64,000 nt of DNA from Gigaspora margarita. Lineage: Eukaryota > Glomeromycota > Glomeromycetes > Diversisporales > Gigasporaceae. Below are positions 12,115-24,204 of this stretch, one piece after another. Every line of letters begins with the position of its first letter. Positions within the stretch are counted from its first letter, which is position 1. Location of the stretch: assembly GCA_009809945.1 (NCBI GenBank), contig WTPW01000716.1, positions 58,240-122,239 of the forward strand. Reading direction: 5' to 3'. Under the pieces are notes generated by a model. The model worked only from the letters and a program-made list of their open reading frames with translations, did not search any database and was not told where the DNA came from. The position numbers were made by a program, and so were the translations under genes.

Positions 12115-13079
12115 TCATTTTTTTGGATATAAATCTTCTTCACATTCTTTAACCTCAATCTGAGCATCATCATCTAACTTATCCTCATCTTCAAAATCAG
12201 GTTCAGCTTTTTTATCATTCTGATTATCCAATTCAATGTATTCGGGTTGATTATGTGACTTTTTTTCCTTTTCTTTACTACAGGAACTGGTTTTAACACT
12301 GGCATCAACCAAAGTTTCTGTAAACTCAAAAGCACTAATATTACCCGGTATGCTCGAAGAAGCAGAGGATTCAGTACATTTAAGTGGGGTCTGAGCAGAA
12401 ACAGATTCGGTATCATCAGCAACAATATTAATAATAGATCAATGCTCAGAATTTACTGAAGAAGAATTATTAAAAGTGTTATAGTTTAAAGCTGAGGTTT
12501 TCAAATAGTCGATATCAGTTGCCTTGATGATTATCTGACCAGATTTTGAGAATTTAAAAAGTCCTGACACGAAATATGCATTTTCCAACTTAATATCAAA
12601 CCTGAAGTACCCAAATATTTTTGAAATCTAACAGCTTGAGACGAATAAAGAACCGTCATCTGCATCCTAACAGAAGTTGAACCAGTGACGGAGTTATATT
12701 CGACACTTTCTACCCCGAAATGTATATAGTCCTTAACTTCTTTTGGCTTATGATTAGCTGTCACAGAAATTATGCAATGCGGGACGCATTCGGGAATGTC
12801 ACTGATATCGAACTCATGATTAGGATTTTCATTGTTTATAACACTTGCATACAAAACAGTGATACACTGTTCTAATTCTTCAATCACATATTTTCCTGAA
12901 ATAAACACAAGATCCCCAGGTGTGAACAGTAGAGGTTGCTCGTTTGTAGGGTAAAAATATATTCATCTAATGGTTTGAGAGACCTCGTTCAAAATTTTAT
13001 ACTTAGCAAGGCCATGTGAAAAAAGGTGATTATTTTTTACTGATGTAATAGCTACAAGAAGCGCAACGTGTGAAGGCAT
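12115..13079 (-). pseudogene. Broken copy of an unrecognised host-type gene, about 320 codons
   Basis: From ATG at 13,077-13,079 the frame reads MPSHVALLVAITSVKNNHLF and continues through FTPGDLVFISGKYVIEELE, a well-organised alternating hydrophobic segment, to KYLGTSG. There a frameshift near 12,597 moves to another frame that continues naturally (KLENAYFVSGLFKFSKSG, then ATDIDYLK) into a Ser-rich stretch and a strongly acidic tail (DFEDEDKLDDD). Two in-frame TGAs, near 12,966 and 12,439, fit TGG-to-TGA and CGA-to-TGA changes. The layout, a compact beta-rich N-terminal half and a disordered acidic C-terminal half, would suit a nucleic-acid or chromatin-associated protein, but no domain is recognised and function is unknown. 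It may be a multicopy lineage-specific family. Confidence 0.6.
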
Positions 13080-14118
13080 TTTTATATAATTTTAGGATAA
13101 CATAGATAATTATCATACAGAACAGAATTTCGACATTTTAATAAAAAAGATTTTGAGCAAAATAAAAAAATCATTACTATAATCACATACCGTAATTCCT
13201 AAAATACCGTAATTCTTTAAACATAATTACTTACCACAATAAGCTGTAACTCAAAGGCACAAAATGTAAACTCGAAATACCTACTTAAAAATAACCCCTT
13301 TTGTAGGGACAATCATTAATGAAAGCACGTACATACGTAAAAAATCATACCAAACCATTTCAATATAAAATACAAAATTGGAACATCGCATTCCATAATG
13401 TCATATGAAAATATAACCAATCAAATAACCATATTTGTTCACAACATTTCACTCCTCAGATAACCTTACACTTTGTATTTCATACTCCGCTCCTGGTATA
13501 TGACATATATCAGAGATGTCTGGGGTCCTATGAAGCAGGCTGGCATCAAATTGAGGTTTTAAGCTGCTAATATGCCCAATTATATTTTAATTAGTATTAT
13601 TTTTTTATTGTTATGTATTCTTATTTTGGTATGGTTTGTGGTATAGTCAGGCATTTAGATCTCTAAAAAGATGATCAAATCTCAAAATGGGTGATCGATT
13701 CTAAGCAGATGATCAAATTTTCAAGTGGGTGATTGAATTTTCAAATGGGTGATTGAATCTCTAATCGAGTGATTAAAGCTTCTGTATGAATTAAAAAATA
13801 TATATGGGTTTAGTTTCAGCTTATGGAGGGTAAACAGGAGTATTTAATGATTGTAGATATATTTAGTACTATTGTAATAACCCAATGTATTTATTCATAT
13901 TAATAAAGAGACCCCTTATACCCATGATCATGTGTGTAAGTTTATTGTTATGAACCATTTAACTTTAATCACTCTTATTTCACGATCGAACTAAGCTAGC
14001 CCAATTCATCAAGCTTTCCTAACAGTTTGTAACACCACTACTAAATAGCAAAATTTATATGGGTTGAGAGGGTTCAGAGCTTATAATTCATTGTAAAAAT
14101 ATGAATCTTCAGATTAAC
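13080..14118. other. Spacer with repeat fragments
   Basis: Contains a 20-bp minisatellite (separate entry) and, at about 13,512-13,536, the sequence GATGTCTGGGGTCCTAT, which matches the right end of the Mutator-type MITE at 38,711-39,003; no partner end was seen, so it is a fragment. An AATAAA lies at about 13,909. Confidence 0.5.
13672..13779. repeat. 20-bp minisatellite, about 5 units
   Basis: Units begin TGATC or TGATT and end in GGG or GAG: TGATCAAATCTCAAAATGGG and variants follow one another at a 20-bp period. Unit identity is moderate. Confidence 0.75.
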
Positions 14119-14366
14119 AACTAATAATAAAAATATATAATGAATAAAACTCTTCCTATAGATCCTTTTTACTAAAACAAGAACAAAAGAAAAATTTTTT
14201 CCCGCGACAATATCTCAGAATTTTATTAAGTAAAGTGATTTTTGGCCGTTAAGTAAACTCGCTCAGCACCTGAAGGTTAACCTAAAAGAGGTGCAATATT
14301 TATAAAAAGTTCATAACCCAGACGATAGAAGCGATTAACCAAAAAACAAGCAACAAGACAGTTTCC

Positions 14367-17298
14367 TTGCCACTGGGCAATAACAGTCCTGAGGACCAAC
14401 AGGTTCTCAATAGTACAGTACACAATACTATCCCCATTTTAACTAAAAACACTAAATGCTCAAGTACTAAATACAAACCAGACTCAAAAACAGCGTCAGA
14501 AATCATGTCCTCTGGCAGCTCCTCCTCAGCCCTTGGCTCCTGGTTCTTCCCCCGTAAATCAGCCCAATTAAAAGAAACCATCACCAACATAAAGGCTAAT
14601 ACCTTAGAAGTAGAATACACAAAAGAATTTGTGGAAATTAGTATTAGCAACTGGAGCAAACTCTCATTCACCATAATCTTCTCTGTCCCCACCATGCCTG
14701 AGTACAACGACAAGTACTACTTCTATACCACCATTACCAAACTGGGAAAAATTCCCAATCTTGTAAAGTTTCCAGCCCACTGGGTATGCCAACACAGCGA
14801 CACAAACCAATTAGTCCTGTTTGACCTAGTGCAACAGGAAGACAGCTCCATAAATATTAATGCAAAAACCCCAAAACAATCTGAAACGAGGATATCGCTA
14901 CCCTAATTCAGCCCTATGAAACAGCAATGAAACCTTATACAAAAAAACCAAGCACCAATAGCGACCTATTAATTTCATACAATTTCTTTACTGATACAGA
15001 AACAGATAACGATTCTATTGGCAGCAACAAAGAAGGTACGACATCCAACTGCGCCCTACCTGCACCTACCAACAAGAATTCAGAGGAGGTGTTACCTACT
15101 CACAGCAGTGCAACACCCCCAACAGAGCTCATGTGCTACCATGCACAAAGCACAATGGTAGAAAGGTATGTACTATAGCCTGAAAGATCCACAGACTATC
15201 CCCTGATACAGTGCCCATCCATACCTACTGACTGGATCTCTCAGCTTATTATCCACAGTACCCTGCAGCAGCCACCCCCAGCCAACCCGACTAGTACTGG
15301 TAAAAAATGGTCCTATATTGTATCTCCTCAAACCACACTCCCAAACAAAGCAACCAAGACAATTCTTAATACCACTCCATGTGTCATCAAACCACTCTAT
15401 AGCCAAATCGCAAAGACAAAGGCAGGACCAAACATACCCAGCATAGAACCCATGGACTACACAGAGTAGGCTTCCACCATACAGAGTAAAACTGAAGAAC
15501 CAAGCAGTACCCTATTCGATACCCAAGCATGGTTATTTGACAATATTCAGCCGTACTCGAATCAACTGAGGGCATCTACAAATTTGTCTCATACAAACTA
15601 GCTACAATTCCCACACAGTTCCTACTCCTCACAGCAATTCACCTCAAATTTGTTTACCACGACACATGGTTCTTTATCACATTCACCCAAAACCCTAAGA
15701 CCAAACCTGCACACCAAAAGGAATACACTAGCCTGTTCGATAATGCACTTAAAGCATACAAAACTGCAAATGAAATCACCTTAACAGATCGTAAAACACA
15801 CAGCACCATATACTCTATGCTAAAAACAATGCTTATCAGGCAACACCTCTCAAATGCCAACTTTAGCAGACTCACACCCAAAACTGTATTTGAGCTGTTA
15901 CGATATGCCAGTGGCTTCCTGCAAATTAAAGACGAAAACGACAAGGAATCGCTTAAAGAAATCAAACAGTAATTATCAAAGCATTCGAAGAGAAGCTAGC
16001 GCCGCTTTCTGGTCATCTGGAGCAGATCCCTAGTGAGATAATAGATATCCTACCTTTTTCACTTCTCATCAAGCGACGATCATACACTAGAGGAGTTATT
16101 AACGCATTAAGCAAGGTCTTCAAATTCAATGAACTCTCAGACACTTACTTCGCAAAACTTCTACTACTCCCTTCCCACTATAATGAACTCATTCCAAGCC
16201 TGCAACAGTACTTCCTGATCACACACTGGGGTGCACTCCTCCATATAGGAGAATTCAAAAAGATGCTCGCAGATTACTACGAAGTGGATGGCAAGATACC
16301 ACTAGTATACTTTGACCTGCTACCCAAAAAAAAGCCTCTTCCTTCTACATACCAAGAGCTCAACCATGCAGTTAGAGGATTCTTCCTATTTAACCCAAAT
16401 ACGTCACTGACCCGCTCTCAGAAGTGGTCACTGAACTCAGAGAATACTACACATTCAAAATCTTATCTAAAGATTACTTTAGCGTGAGACTTTCTCTTCT
16501 CTCAGATACCAACAAGATCAAAACACTCCCCAATTCACTTTTCCAATCACCGATGACCAGGACGCCCAAGAGTTCTTAAAGCAAATTACACCATACTACA
16601 GATTCAAACTCCCACTCCCAGAATACATCATGCAGGCTAACCCCACTAGCAAACCAAACCTTCCAAAAATAGAACAAATTATGGAAGACTTCAACCTTCT
16701 ATTCCCGATTGTAACACCTAAGCAGCTTACTGAAACTGTTAGAGAACTTCGTAAATATTACTATTTTACACAACTCCTGAGTGAATGGATTCAAATACCT
16801 AATGAGGCTACAGAAGAAGCTGAAGCAGATACACTATCCCTCCCATCCTTGCCAGAAAATATCGAGGACCTCAACATAGCTCTCCCAGAACAAAACATTG
16901 AGCTAAACTACCAATTACATCTCAGCAAGTGTAACCCCCACTATGCAAACCCTGCAATAGCACTTTAAAGTTAAGAACATTCCAGATTTCATACTAGAAC
17001 TGCCTCCTCTCCCAACACCCAATGGATCATATTTGGGCTGGGTAACCCATCAAGACCAGCCTTGCCTAGCACAGTACATTAATATGCAGGTACCCATCGA
17101 GCACCCTCTCCTGGAATACCTGACAACCCAGACAGTAGCACTCAACAAACAATAGCAATACCAGACAACTCAAATAGCAATCCTATAGATAATCACTCCA
17201 CACTACCGCCGGATACTTCAACTCCAATGGATACTAGTTCAACAAGCAACCACCCTACTCCACCACTGGTACCCTTTGTACCAATGGACACAAGCTAA
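14367..17298 (+). pseudogene. LINE ORF1
   Basis: First coding region of the LINE, about 970 codons if its pieces are read in order, which is long for an ORF1. Open stretches appear at 14,367-14,906, then in other frames through about 15,170, 15,590-15,970, 16,000-16,490 and 16,630-17,298, showing several frameshifts and stops. The sequence ends with PFVPMDTS and a TAA at 17,296-17,298. A basic/Ser-rich N-terminal part (GSSSSALGSWFFPRK) and long Thr/Pro/Asn-rich segments are seen; no zinc knuckle or RRM is obvious. By position it should be the RNA-binding (gag-like) protein, but I do not recognise a domain. The start is uncertain: the earliest good frame opens without an ATG, and an ATG appears at about 14,504. 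Confidence 0.7.
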
Positions 17299-17350
17299 TC
17301 TAATAATTAATGACTTCCACTGAAACCCCCAAGCCACAACCACATTAACG

Positions 17351-20300
17351 ATGTCAAACAACATGCTCTCGCCCCAACCAACAGACAGATCAGGTCCCCT
17401 TTCCCTTGCTATATGCACCCACAATATCTGTGGCCTTAACCAAAACTTAAAAACACAAGTCTGGGAACAATTTTGTCTTACTAACAATTTTAATATCATT
17501 AGCCTAATGGAGACTTAACTATTCAAAGAAACATTCAAACCTAACAAAACCCCTCACTACACATATTTCTGGTCCTGTACAAACATCTTCAAAGCAGGAA
17601 CTGCGCTTATAGTTAGCAATCACCTTACTCGCCACATGCACAATATTATCACACACCCAGGTTATGCAATTGCCATAGATATCTTCTTCAAACACGACTT
17701 CAAATTCCGAATTATCTCAACCTACCTTCCAAGCGACAATGCACCCATAAGACTTGAAACACAAAACCTGGTAATTAAATGGATACAGCAAGCTATCTCA
17801 CAAAACTTACTCCCTATAGTAACTGGTGATTTTAATGCTACCATAAACAATAGCCATTCTAGTTCAATCAAATACAAACTTCTTTAGTTCCTGTCCTACA
17901 ATAACATGTACAACCTCGCTTCACACACACAGAACAACATCCCAACATTGCAGAGTTCAAGATACAACAGCCAAATCGACTACATATGGGTTTACCACCC
18001 TGTGCTAGTATACTTCACCTCTTACGACACCGAAAACTCTTCGACAAGTACACAAAATGACCACAAGATTCTTATATCTCAGTAGTCCTTTCTACACGCT
18101 TACCAAGGCAAGCCTAAATATCAGACCCGGACCCATAGAAGATTATTTAACTACAAAGCGATGAACAAAAAGTTATAGAAAATCTTCTCTAATAAGGTCA
18201 GCCTTAACCTTACACAAAACAACACACCGCTCACAACCAACACACCGCTCACAACCAACACATTTGAATCTCTTGAATCCTCATGGCACAAAATCCAAAC
18301 TAGCATCAGCAATGCAGCTTTACAGCACATCCCCAACAAAAAATTTGGTAAGCGCAACTTCCAGCATATATTTTCTCCTGTAGCAACAAACCTCTACAAC
18401 AACCTTAAAAACTCAGCAACATCATTAGAAATGTTAAACAAGCCCTCAAAAACAATTTTAAAATTCCAGTCCATCTCAACCCCACCATTACACAAATCAA
18501 CCAATCTTGCAAGCTTCTAATCCCAACACTACCAGCAATATACACGCAAGTCCCTGACTGGATTTGTAACACAAATCAAGAATGGAAAAAACTTTACCAC
18601 GCCCGCAATATCAAAAACATTAAGCAAATTAGACAACAAATTACAGAGTCTATTCAAAAGAGATGTACTAAACTCATATCTCATCCTACCTCCATGATAA
18701 ACAGTATCCTAAATAGGCACAAGGACCCAGTCAGGTTTGACAACATCAAACTAGCACAAGACGTCATCACAGACCCGCCTGCCATTAAGGCCCATATCCA
18801 AAAACACTTTGACAACTGGACCGCTCCACGCATAGTAAACCAAAGCTTATTCAACTCCAGATAGCAAGGCAAATACACTCCCAAACCCTCTATTAATTCA
18901 GACTGGTACTCTGCAGTCCTTTCAGAGATCAGCCAAGAGTAGGTTCTCACTACACTTAGTCAACTCCCTAACAACAAGGCCTGCGGACCTTCAGGTATTA
19001 GCTATGAAATGCTTAAACATACTGGTCCAAAGTTCCTACTAGCTATTACATCTCTCTTCAATCACTGCCTTTCCACCCAAGCCATATCTAAACAATGGAA
19101 AGAAGGCCGCATCTTTCCTATCTCCAAAAAACCCATCTTCGACGCCAATCTAACTAATACCAGACCGATAAGCCTAGTGGAACACATTAAGAAACTATAT
19201 ACTAAGCTTCTTACCAACCATCTAAACAGCATTCTATCCAGACACGACATCCTCTCACCTTTCAACTATGTAGCACTCTTAGGCAAAACTACGGCCATTC
19301 CAATCCATATCCTCAACAACGTCATCGAAGACTTAGTCTGTAACTCAAACCAACTCTAGCTACTATCGCAGGACATGAGCAAGGCATATGACTCAGTCAA
19401 CTTTGAGCTCTTCCATAAATCATTACACAGAATCCAAATGCTACCCCCGCTCATTAACATTCTTTCCAACCTTCTATCTAACTGAATAAACTGAGTCATC
19501 ACCAACCTCAGGCTCACAAACTCTTACGCTGTCAAAAACAGAATCGACCAAAGGGAAACAATTATACCCCTGTTCTGGAGAATCTATTATGACCCTCTAA
19601 TCACTCACATTGCCACCCATTTCTCAGGATACACACTAGCCACATCCTGGCAAACCAGCTTGACCCACCTGTCTACCAAGCACCTCCAGACCTCTGTATC
19701 AGTCCTGGCATACATGGACGATACTCTATGGATCACGCAGTCCAAAACAGAGGTAGAGAAGATCATTGAAGCAGCCACCTCATTTTATCAGATGGCTGAC
19801 ATACAAGTCAACCCCACCAAATCTACTTTCATAACTAAGTACACTTTATCTACTATATTATTTCTCAACTCAACCCTTACTCCAACTCCCATCAATCAAC
19901 CTTTCAAATTTTTAGGCTATTGGTTCACACTTAATAACAAACAGACTGCCCAAACCAAACTTATCCAAGTGGAAGCGCTAAACATAGCTGGCATTGCCAA
20001 TACCAAAAACATAACAGATAAACAAATCTCTTACATCATCAACACAGTAATCATTCCCACTATTGAGTACCGCTTGCACAATATCATACTCCCTCAGTCC
20101 ACTTGTAACAAGATTCTAGAAAAATACCTCACCATCGCAAAACACAAGGCACACCTCTCCCGCTCTACTCCCAAAAGCACAATGCTTAATCACAACCTCT
20201 ACAATATAAGAAACATATGGGACATCCAGCTACAGCACTACACTAGCAACTTCCTACTCCATATCAACAACCCCTCAACACTAGGAATTTCTACACGCAT

Positions 20301-22592
20301 AAAACTCCAACAACTCCAAAACAACCTGTGGTCAACAACTAGCATTCTACAATACCCACAATCTGTCATCGACAGGCCTAACAGATACACTACTAACTTC
20401 AGAATTATAACACTATTAAACCACATAGGAGTCACTATCCAAGCCAACTCGGACAGTAGATGGCCCCAAACGATTGTTAATAGAGGTACATCATTAGAAA
20501 ACATCCTTACAAAGCACCCCAAATACAACACATTCAAGCAGCAGCTACGCCATAAACATATTTTGTACTTGGAGCAGCTCTGCTCTGCGGACAACAATAC
20601 TCTATTAGACTGGCAGCACCTGTTACCCAGGCTGCTGCACCTCCCAACAGGAAAAACCCCACTCTGGTTCTCATACCTAGAAAGTACAATCCTATCACAT
20701 ACTTACCAGCGTACCATCTTATCCAAATTCCTACCTAAGGGCTTCAACCCCTTCGCTTACCACACTAACCTCATATCCAAGTCTTCAAAACCCTGGGTAC
20801 TCACATATGAAAAGCTGAAATCATTATAGGGCAAACTCGAAAAATTCTCAAAAAGGCCAACTCAATTTCCATCACACACTGGCAACACGATATAGATACC
20901 GCACAATTCAACTACTATCCTCTGCCACAGATCACATGCACACCCTGTCAAGGTTGTCACCTCAACTCAAACCGCATAGCCAATTTCTGCACCCTGGAGG
21001 TGTCAGCAATACTCTCTACCCAGTTTCTTGGTAGAAAACACAAAAACAAACAACTCAAGCTCAATGCTAACTGCATTGACCTTATCTACTCTACTGCAAT
21101 CAAACACCCAACAGACATCCTACCTCCCTCTACTATATACATCACAGACTCTCTCACTTCATCACTTTTCTATGACAATAAAGCATGCCAAAAACTCTGC
21201 CAAATTGCGAGTACCAACAGAAGTCAACAACAATTCACATTTTACACAAACAGTTCAGTCACAGAAATCGGTACCAACCAATGCTCAATGGGCATTGGCT
21301 GGATACAGATCCACAACAACCAGGTCTCAAATAAATTCTTAGCCCAAGTGCATAACTGGCCATCCTCATACAAAGCTGAACTGCTCGCAATCCTTTCTGC
21401 CATATCCATGTTACTACGCAATTCGTGTATAAACATCTACACAGACTCTCAGTCCATCATATCCAAATACAACAAACTGCTATCCATCCCTAAGCACTCT
21501 ATCAAACACTTCAAGTTTAGCCTGTGTCCCATCTGGCACATATTGCTCAATGCCATACAAGCATTCAACATTCAGCTCAAGCTATACAAAGTTCAAGCAC
21601 ACTTAGACAACATCTTCAACAACCAAGCAGATCTTCTAGCCAGAAATCATCTGTCACCCAACAAACTACTCTTTAATCATTCCAACATCCACAACCCCCA
21701 CCACTTTCTTCAATGGGAAAACAGCTCTGTAGAGAGCTCAACCAGACACTTTATTAAAAATATTTGTAAGCCGCATATAATGGCGATGTGGTCCTCACAG
21801 AAGCATAGTTCAGAATGATCACACTTCTCACACTACATAGACTGAAATGCTACCTGGCTCTACTTCAACAACAACCAAAAGAGCTCCAACAACTTTACCA
21901 ACCCGAAACTCAATCACTTAAAATCATTTAAAACTAAAACCCTACTTAATGACCTGCTCACACACTCACACCAGCACACTATACTCCTAAACACATTCTC
22001 CTCTGCCAACTGCTTTGAATGCAGAATGCCAGATTCCCCCTCTCACTGGAGAACTTGCCAAAATCCCTCACTCATCAACCAAATTGTCCTCACAGCCATT
22101 TCAGAGGTTGTTAGAAGTAGCAACCTAGAGCTACCTGACTTTCAATACAATAGCCTTACTCAACTAATCTATACCCACTCCTCATTCAACCCCACTCCAA
22201 CTTTTCTTTATTCCTATTTCTTAGACTCCACCCTAAAGGGCCTTATCCCCATTCCCCTAATCCAAATAGTACAATCCCCTGACATATCCTACAAACAGGC
22301 ATTTCAAATAATTATTAAATCTCTTCTTAAAGTATTTGAAAAGGCCTACGAGCAGATATGGAAATGATACTGCTCTGCACTCGCTTACTGGAAGAAAACC
22401 AACAATATCTGTCCCGAATACAACAGGCCCAAACCAACACAACCACGCCCCTCTCGTAAAAATCGATATTCAAGAAAAAACTTCACCTACAACTGTCTCT
22501 GCGGTCTTCCGGACCAACTCCACAATGACTCCAATTCATGTCCACCAATAGGCCAAGCCCTTCGCAAAATCAGCATCTGGTCCACTATGTAA
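17351..22592 (+). pseudogene. LINE ORF2: endonuclease, reverse transcriptase, RNase H
   Basis: From ATG at 17,351 (MSNNMLSPQPTDRSG). Endonuclease: THNICGLNQ (Asn), ISLMET (Glu), STYLPSD, VTGDFNA (Asp/Asn), SQIDYIW and DHKIL (His), so all expected active-site positions are present between 17,405 and 18,075. Reverse transcriptase from about 18,950 to 19,960: DMSKAYDSVN (first Asp), YMDD (second Asp pair, about 19,700) and the thumb-side FKFLGYWF. A Cys cluster CTPCQGC lies near 20,940. RNase H at about 21,235-21,650: FYTNSS where FYTDGS is usual (the first catalytic Asp is replaced by Asn), YKAELLAI, YTDSQS and QAHLDNIFNNQADLLAR. Two Cys/His motifs follow: CFECx7HWRTC near 22,015 and CLCGLx4HxxxxxC near 22,495. 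Stop TAA at 22,590-22,592. Frameshifts lie between 18,000 and 19,000 and near 20,810. Confidence 0.9.
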
Positions 22593-22813
22593 ATCAAATA
22601 TAGTATTCCTACAAACTATATTTTGACTATTCAAATCTAGATGAGTCTTGACTACTCTAGTAGGTTTAGGTCGCAGATAAACTAGTCTGAGCTCTTATTC
22701 TTGCATGTAGTTTATATATATTTGTCACTGTACAATTTAAGTGGGTAACCACTTATATAAATTATTCAATAAAGATACGAGCAAGGTCTCACCTTAAAAA
22801 ATTAAAAAAAAAA
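22593..22813 (+). other. LINE 3' untranslated region and A-rich tail
   Basis: After the ORF2 stop come about 200 bases with a short hairpin (GTGGGTAACCACTTA, about 22,741), AATAAA at 22,770, and a tail of A-runs from 22,796. The tail leads straight into the 3' target duplication, as expected for target-primed reverse transcription. Confidence 0.75.
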
Positions 22814-22828
22814 AACTAATAATAAAAA

Positions 22829-23126
22829 CATTTTAAAAAAATCTCTTTCAAATTTTAAATTATTGTAGTCATGCTTTGACAAGTTGCCTTTTGTAAAATT
22901 TTCTTCATCCTATTATTTAACCATACAATTCACCCTTAACAACAAGAGAAAAATTTAGATACTCTTACATGTTATATAAACAGAAATATTTATTTATTTG
23001 ATATTTGAATCCCTATGGTAAGGTCTATGACAAAAGAGTAAAAGTATGTTATAATTTTGGTGAAAATTTTATTTCTAAAACTTCTTGAGATTATTATGAA
23101 TTTTTGTAAACCATTAATTTAAGGTA
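22829..23126. other. Spacer
   Basis: AT-rich; no gene or clear repeat seen. Confidence 0.4.
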
Positions 23127-24132
23127 TTATGGCACAGGTAACATTTATGACCTTCCCAAGTATTGCATATGATTATTGCTAAAATTTTAAAGTTTGTCTA
23201 TATTAGGCTTGTGTTAGGGTAAGTACCCAGTTAGGATTTTATTAGATAGTAAAATCGCTTAAGGAAGACTTTTTGTTAGTTCAAAAATGTGGTTTCTTAT
23301 ACAATCTTTTGAGAGATAAGTTTTTTATAACAAAAAAGATGTTTTGTGATATTTGTTTTGAATTTTCTTGATTGTGTTACATTATAGTCTTTTATTGGTC
23401 AATAATCACATAGAGATAAATTTTTGATGCCAATACTGGGAAGTTACATTTATGGTCATTATCATGTGATCTAATGATTAGAATTGAATAATTTTAGTAC
23501 CATTCAATTCTTCTCAATGAGATAAGTTGAATGGTAACAGAATCATTTTATTCTATTCACTATATCACAAGTTACTAGCAATAAAAATTAAATTTTAAAG
23601 TAAAAAAATAACTTTGATGCATTTTAACAAATTTTTTATCAAGTAAATCAACCTTTATTAATAAGTTAATTTTATTCATCTTTATATGTTATACTTACCT
23701 TTAAATTTTTATAAAAATCGAATAATTTTTTATTAAATGAGTTTATAAACTTACATTTTTGTACCAAAAGAATCTATTATAGCACAAGTAAATTTTTTAC
23801 AAATAAATATTGATAAAAAATTATTCAATTTTTATAAAACTTTAGAGGTAAGTAGAATTTGTTATGACAAACAAAATTATTTTAATAATGAAGGTCATTT
23901 TATTTAATAAAAAAAGCTATTATTAATATACAATAATTAGATTTTATTAAAATTTAAAATTTTATTTATTTTATTTAAACATTAATATTGTGATTCAATA
24001 ATTAGAATTTGATGATTTTACTACCATTTGATTTGTCTCATCGAGTTAAATCAAATGGTAGTAAAATCATTTGATTCTGATTACTGGATTATAAGATATT
24101 ACATATGAGCCATAATTGGCACTGTGCCATAA
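23127..24132. mobile_element. About 1-kb TIR element with TA flanks
   Basis: The ends are TTATGGCACAG and its complement CTGTGCCATAA, flanked by TA at 23,125-23,126 and 24,133-24,134. The interior holds a segment related (reverse orientation) to the element at 1,323-1,761 and two hairpin modules (about 23,466-23,562 and 23,990-24,090) that recur elsewhere in the window. The inverted repeats are short (11-13 bp), so the call is moderate. Confidence 0.5.
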
Positions 24133-24204
24133 TAACAATATTTACTTTTTATACTACTTTTTTAAAAATTTTTGCTTTTATATTTACTATTACATTCTCC
24201 TTAG

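Larger units (their letters stand above)
14134..22813 (+). mobile_element. Full-length LINE (non-LTR retrotransposon), inactive
   Basis: An 8.7-kb element with two long coding regions, a 3' A-rich tail (22,796-22,813), and a perfect 15-bp target-site duplication AACTAATAATAAAAA at 14,119-14,133 and 22,814-22,828. ORF2 carries an apurinic-type endonuclease, reverse transcriptase and RNase H in that order, the arrangement of the I/Tad group of LINEs. The sense strand is rich in C and A and poor in G, unlike the AT-rich flanks. Both ORFs are interrupted by stops and frameshifts (about a dozen stops in ORF2), so the copy cannot encode its proteins as it stands. The preserved duplication means the insertion limits are secure even though the genes have decayed. 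Confidence 0.92.

Noticed and set aside
13609-14035. Possible solo LTR (starts TGTTA, ends TAACA, with AATAAA inside)
   Set aside because: No matching target duplication around it, no second copy in the window and no internal coding remains; the boundaries rest on five bases at each end.
14300-22442. Minus-strand open frames across the LINE
   Set aside because: Shadows caused by the G-poor sense strand; the sense frames carry all endonuclease, RT and RNase H motifs.
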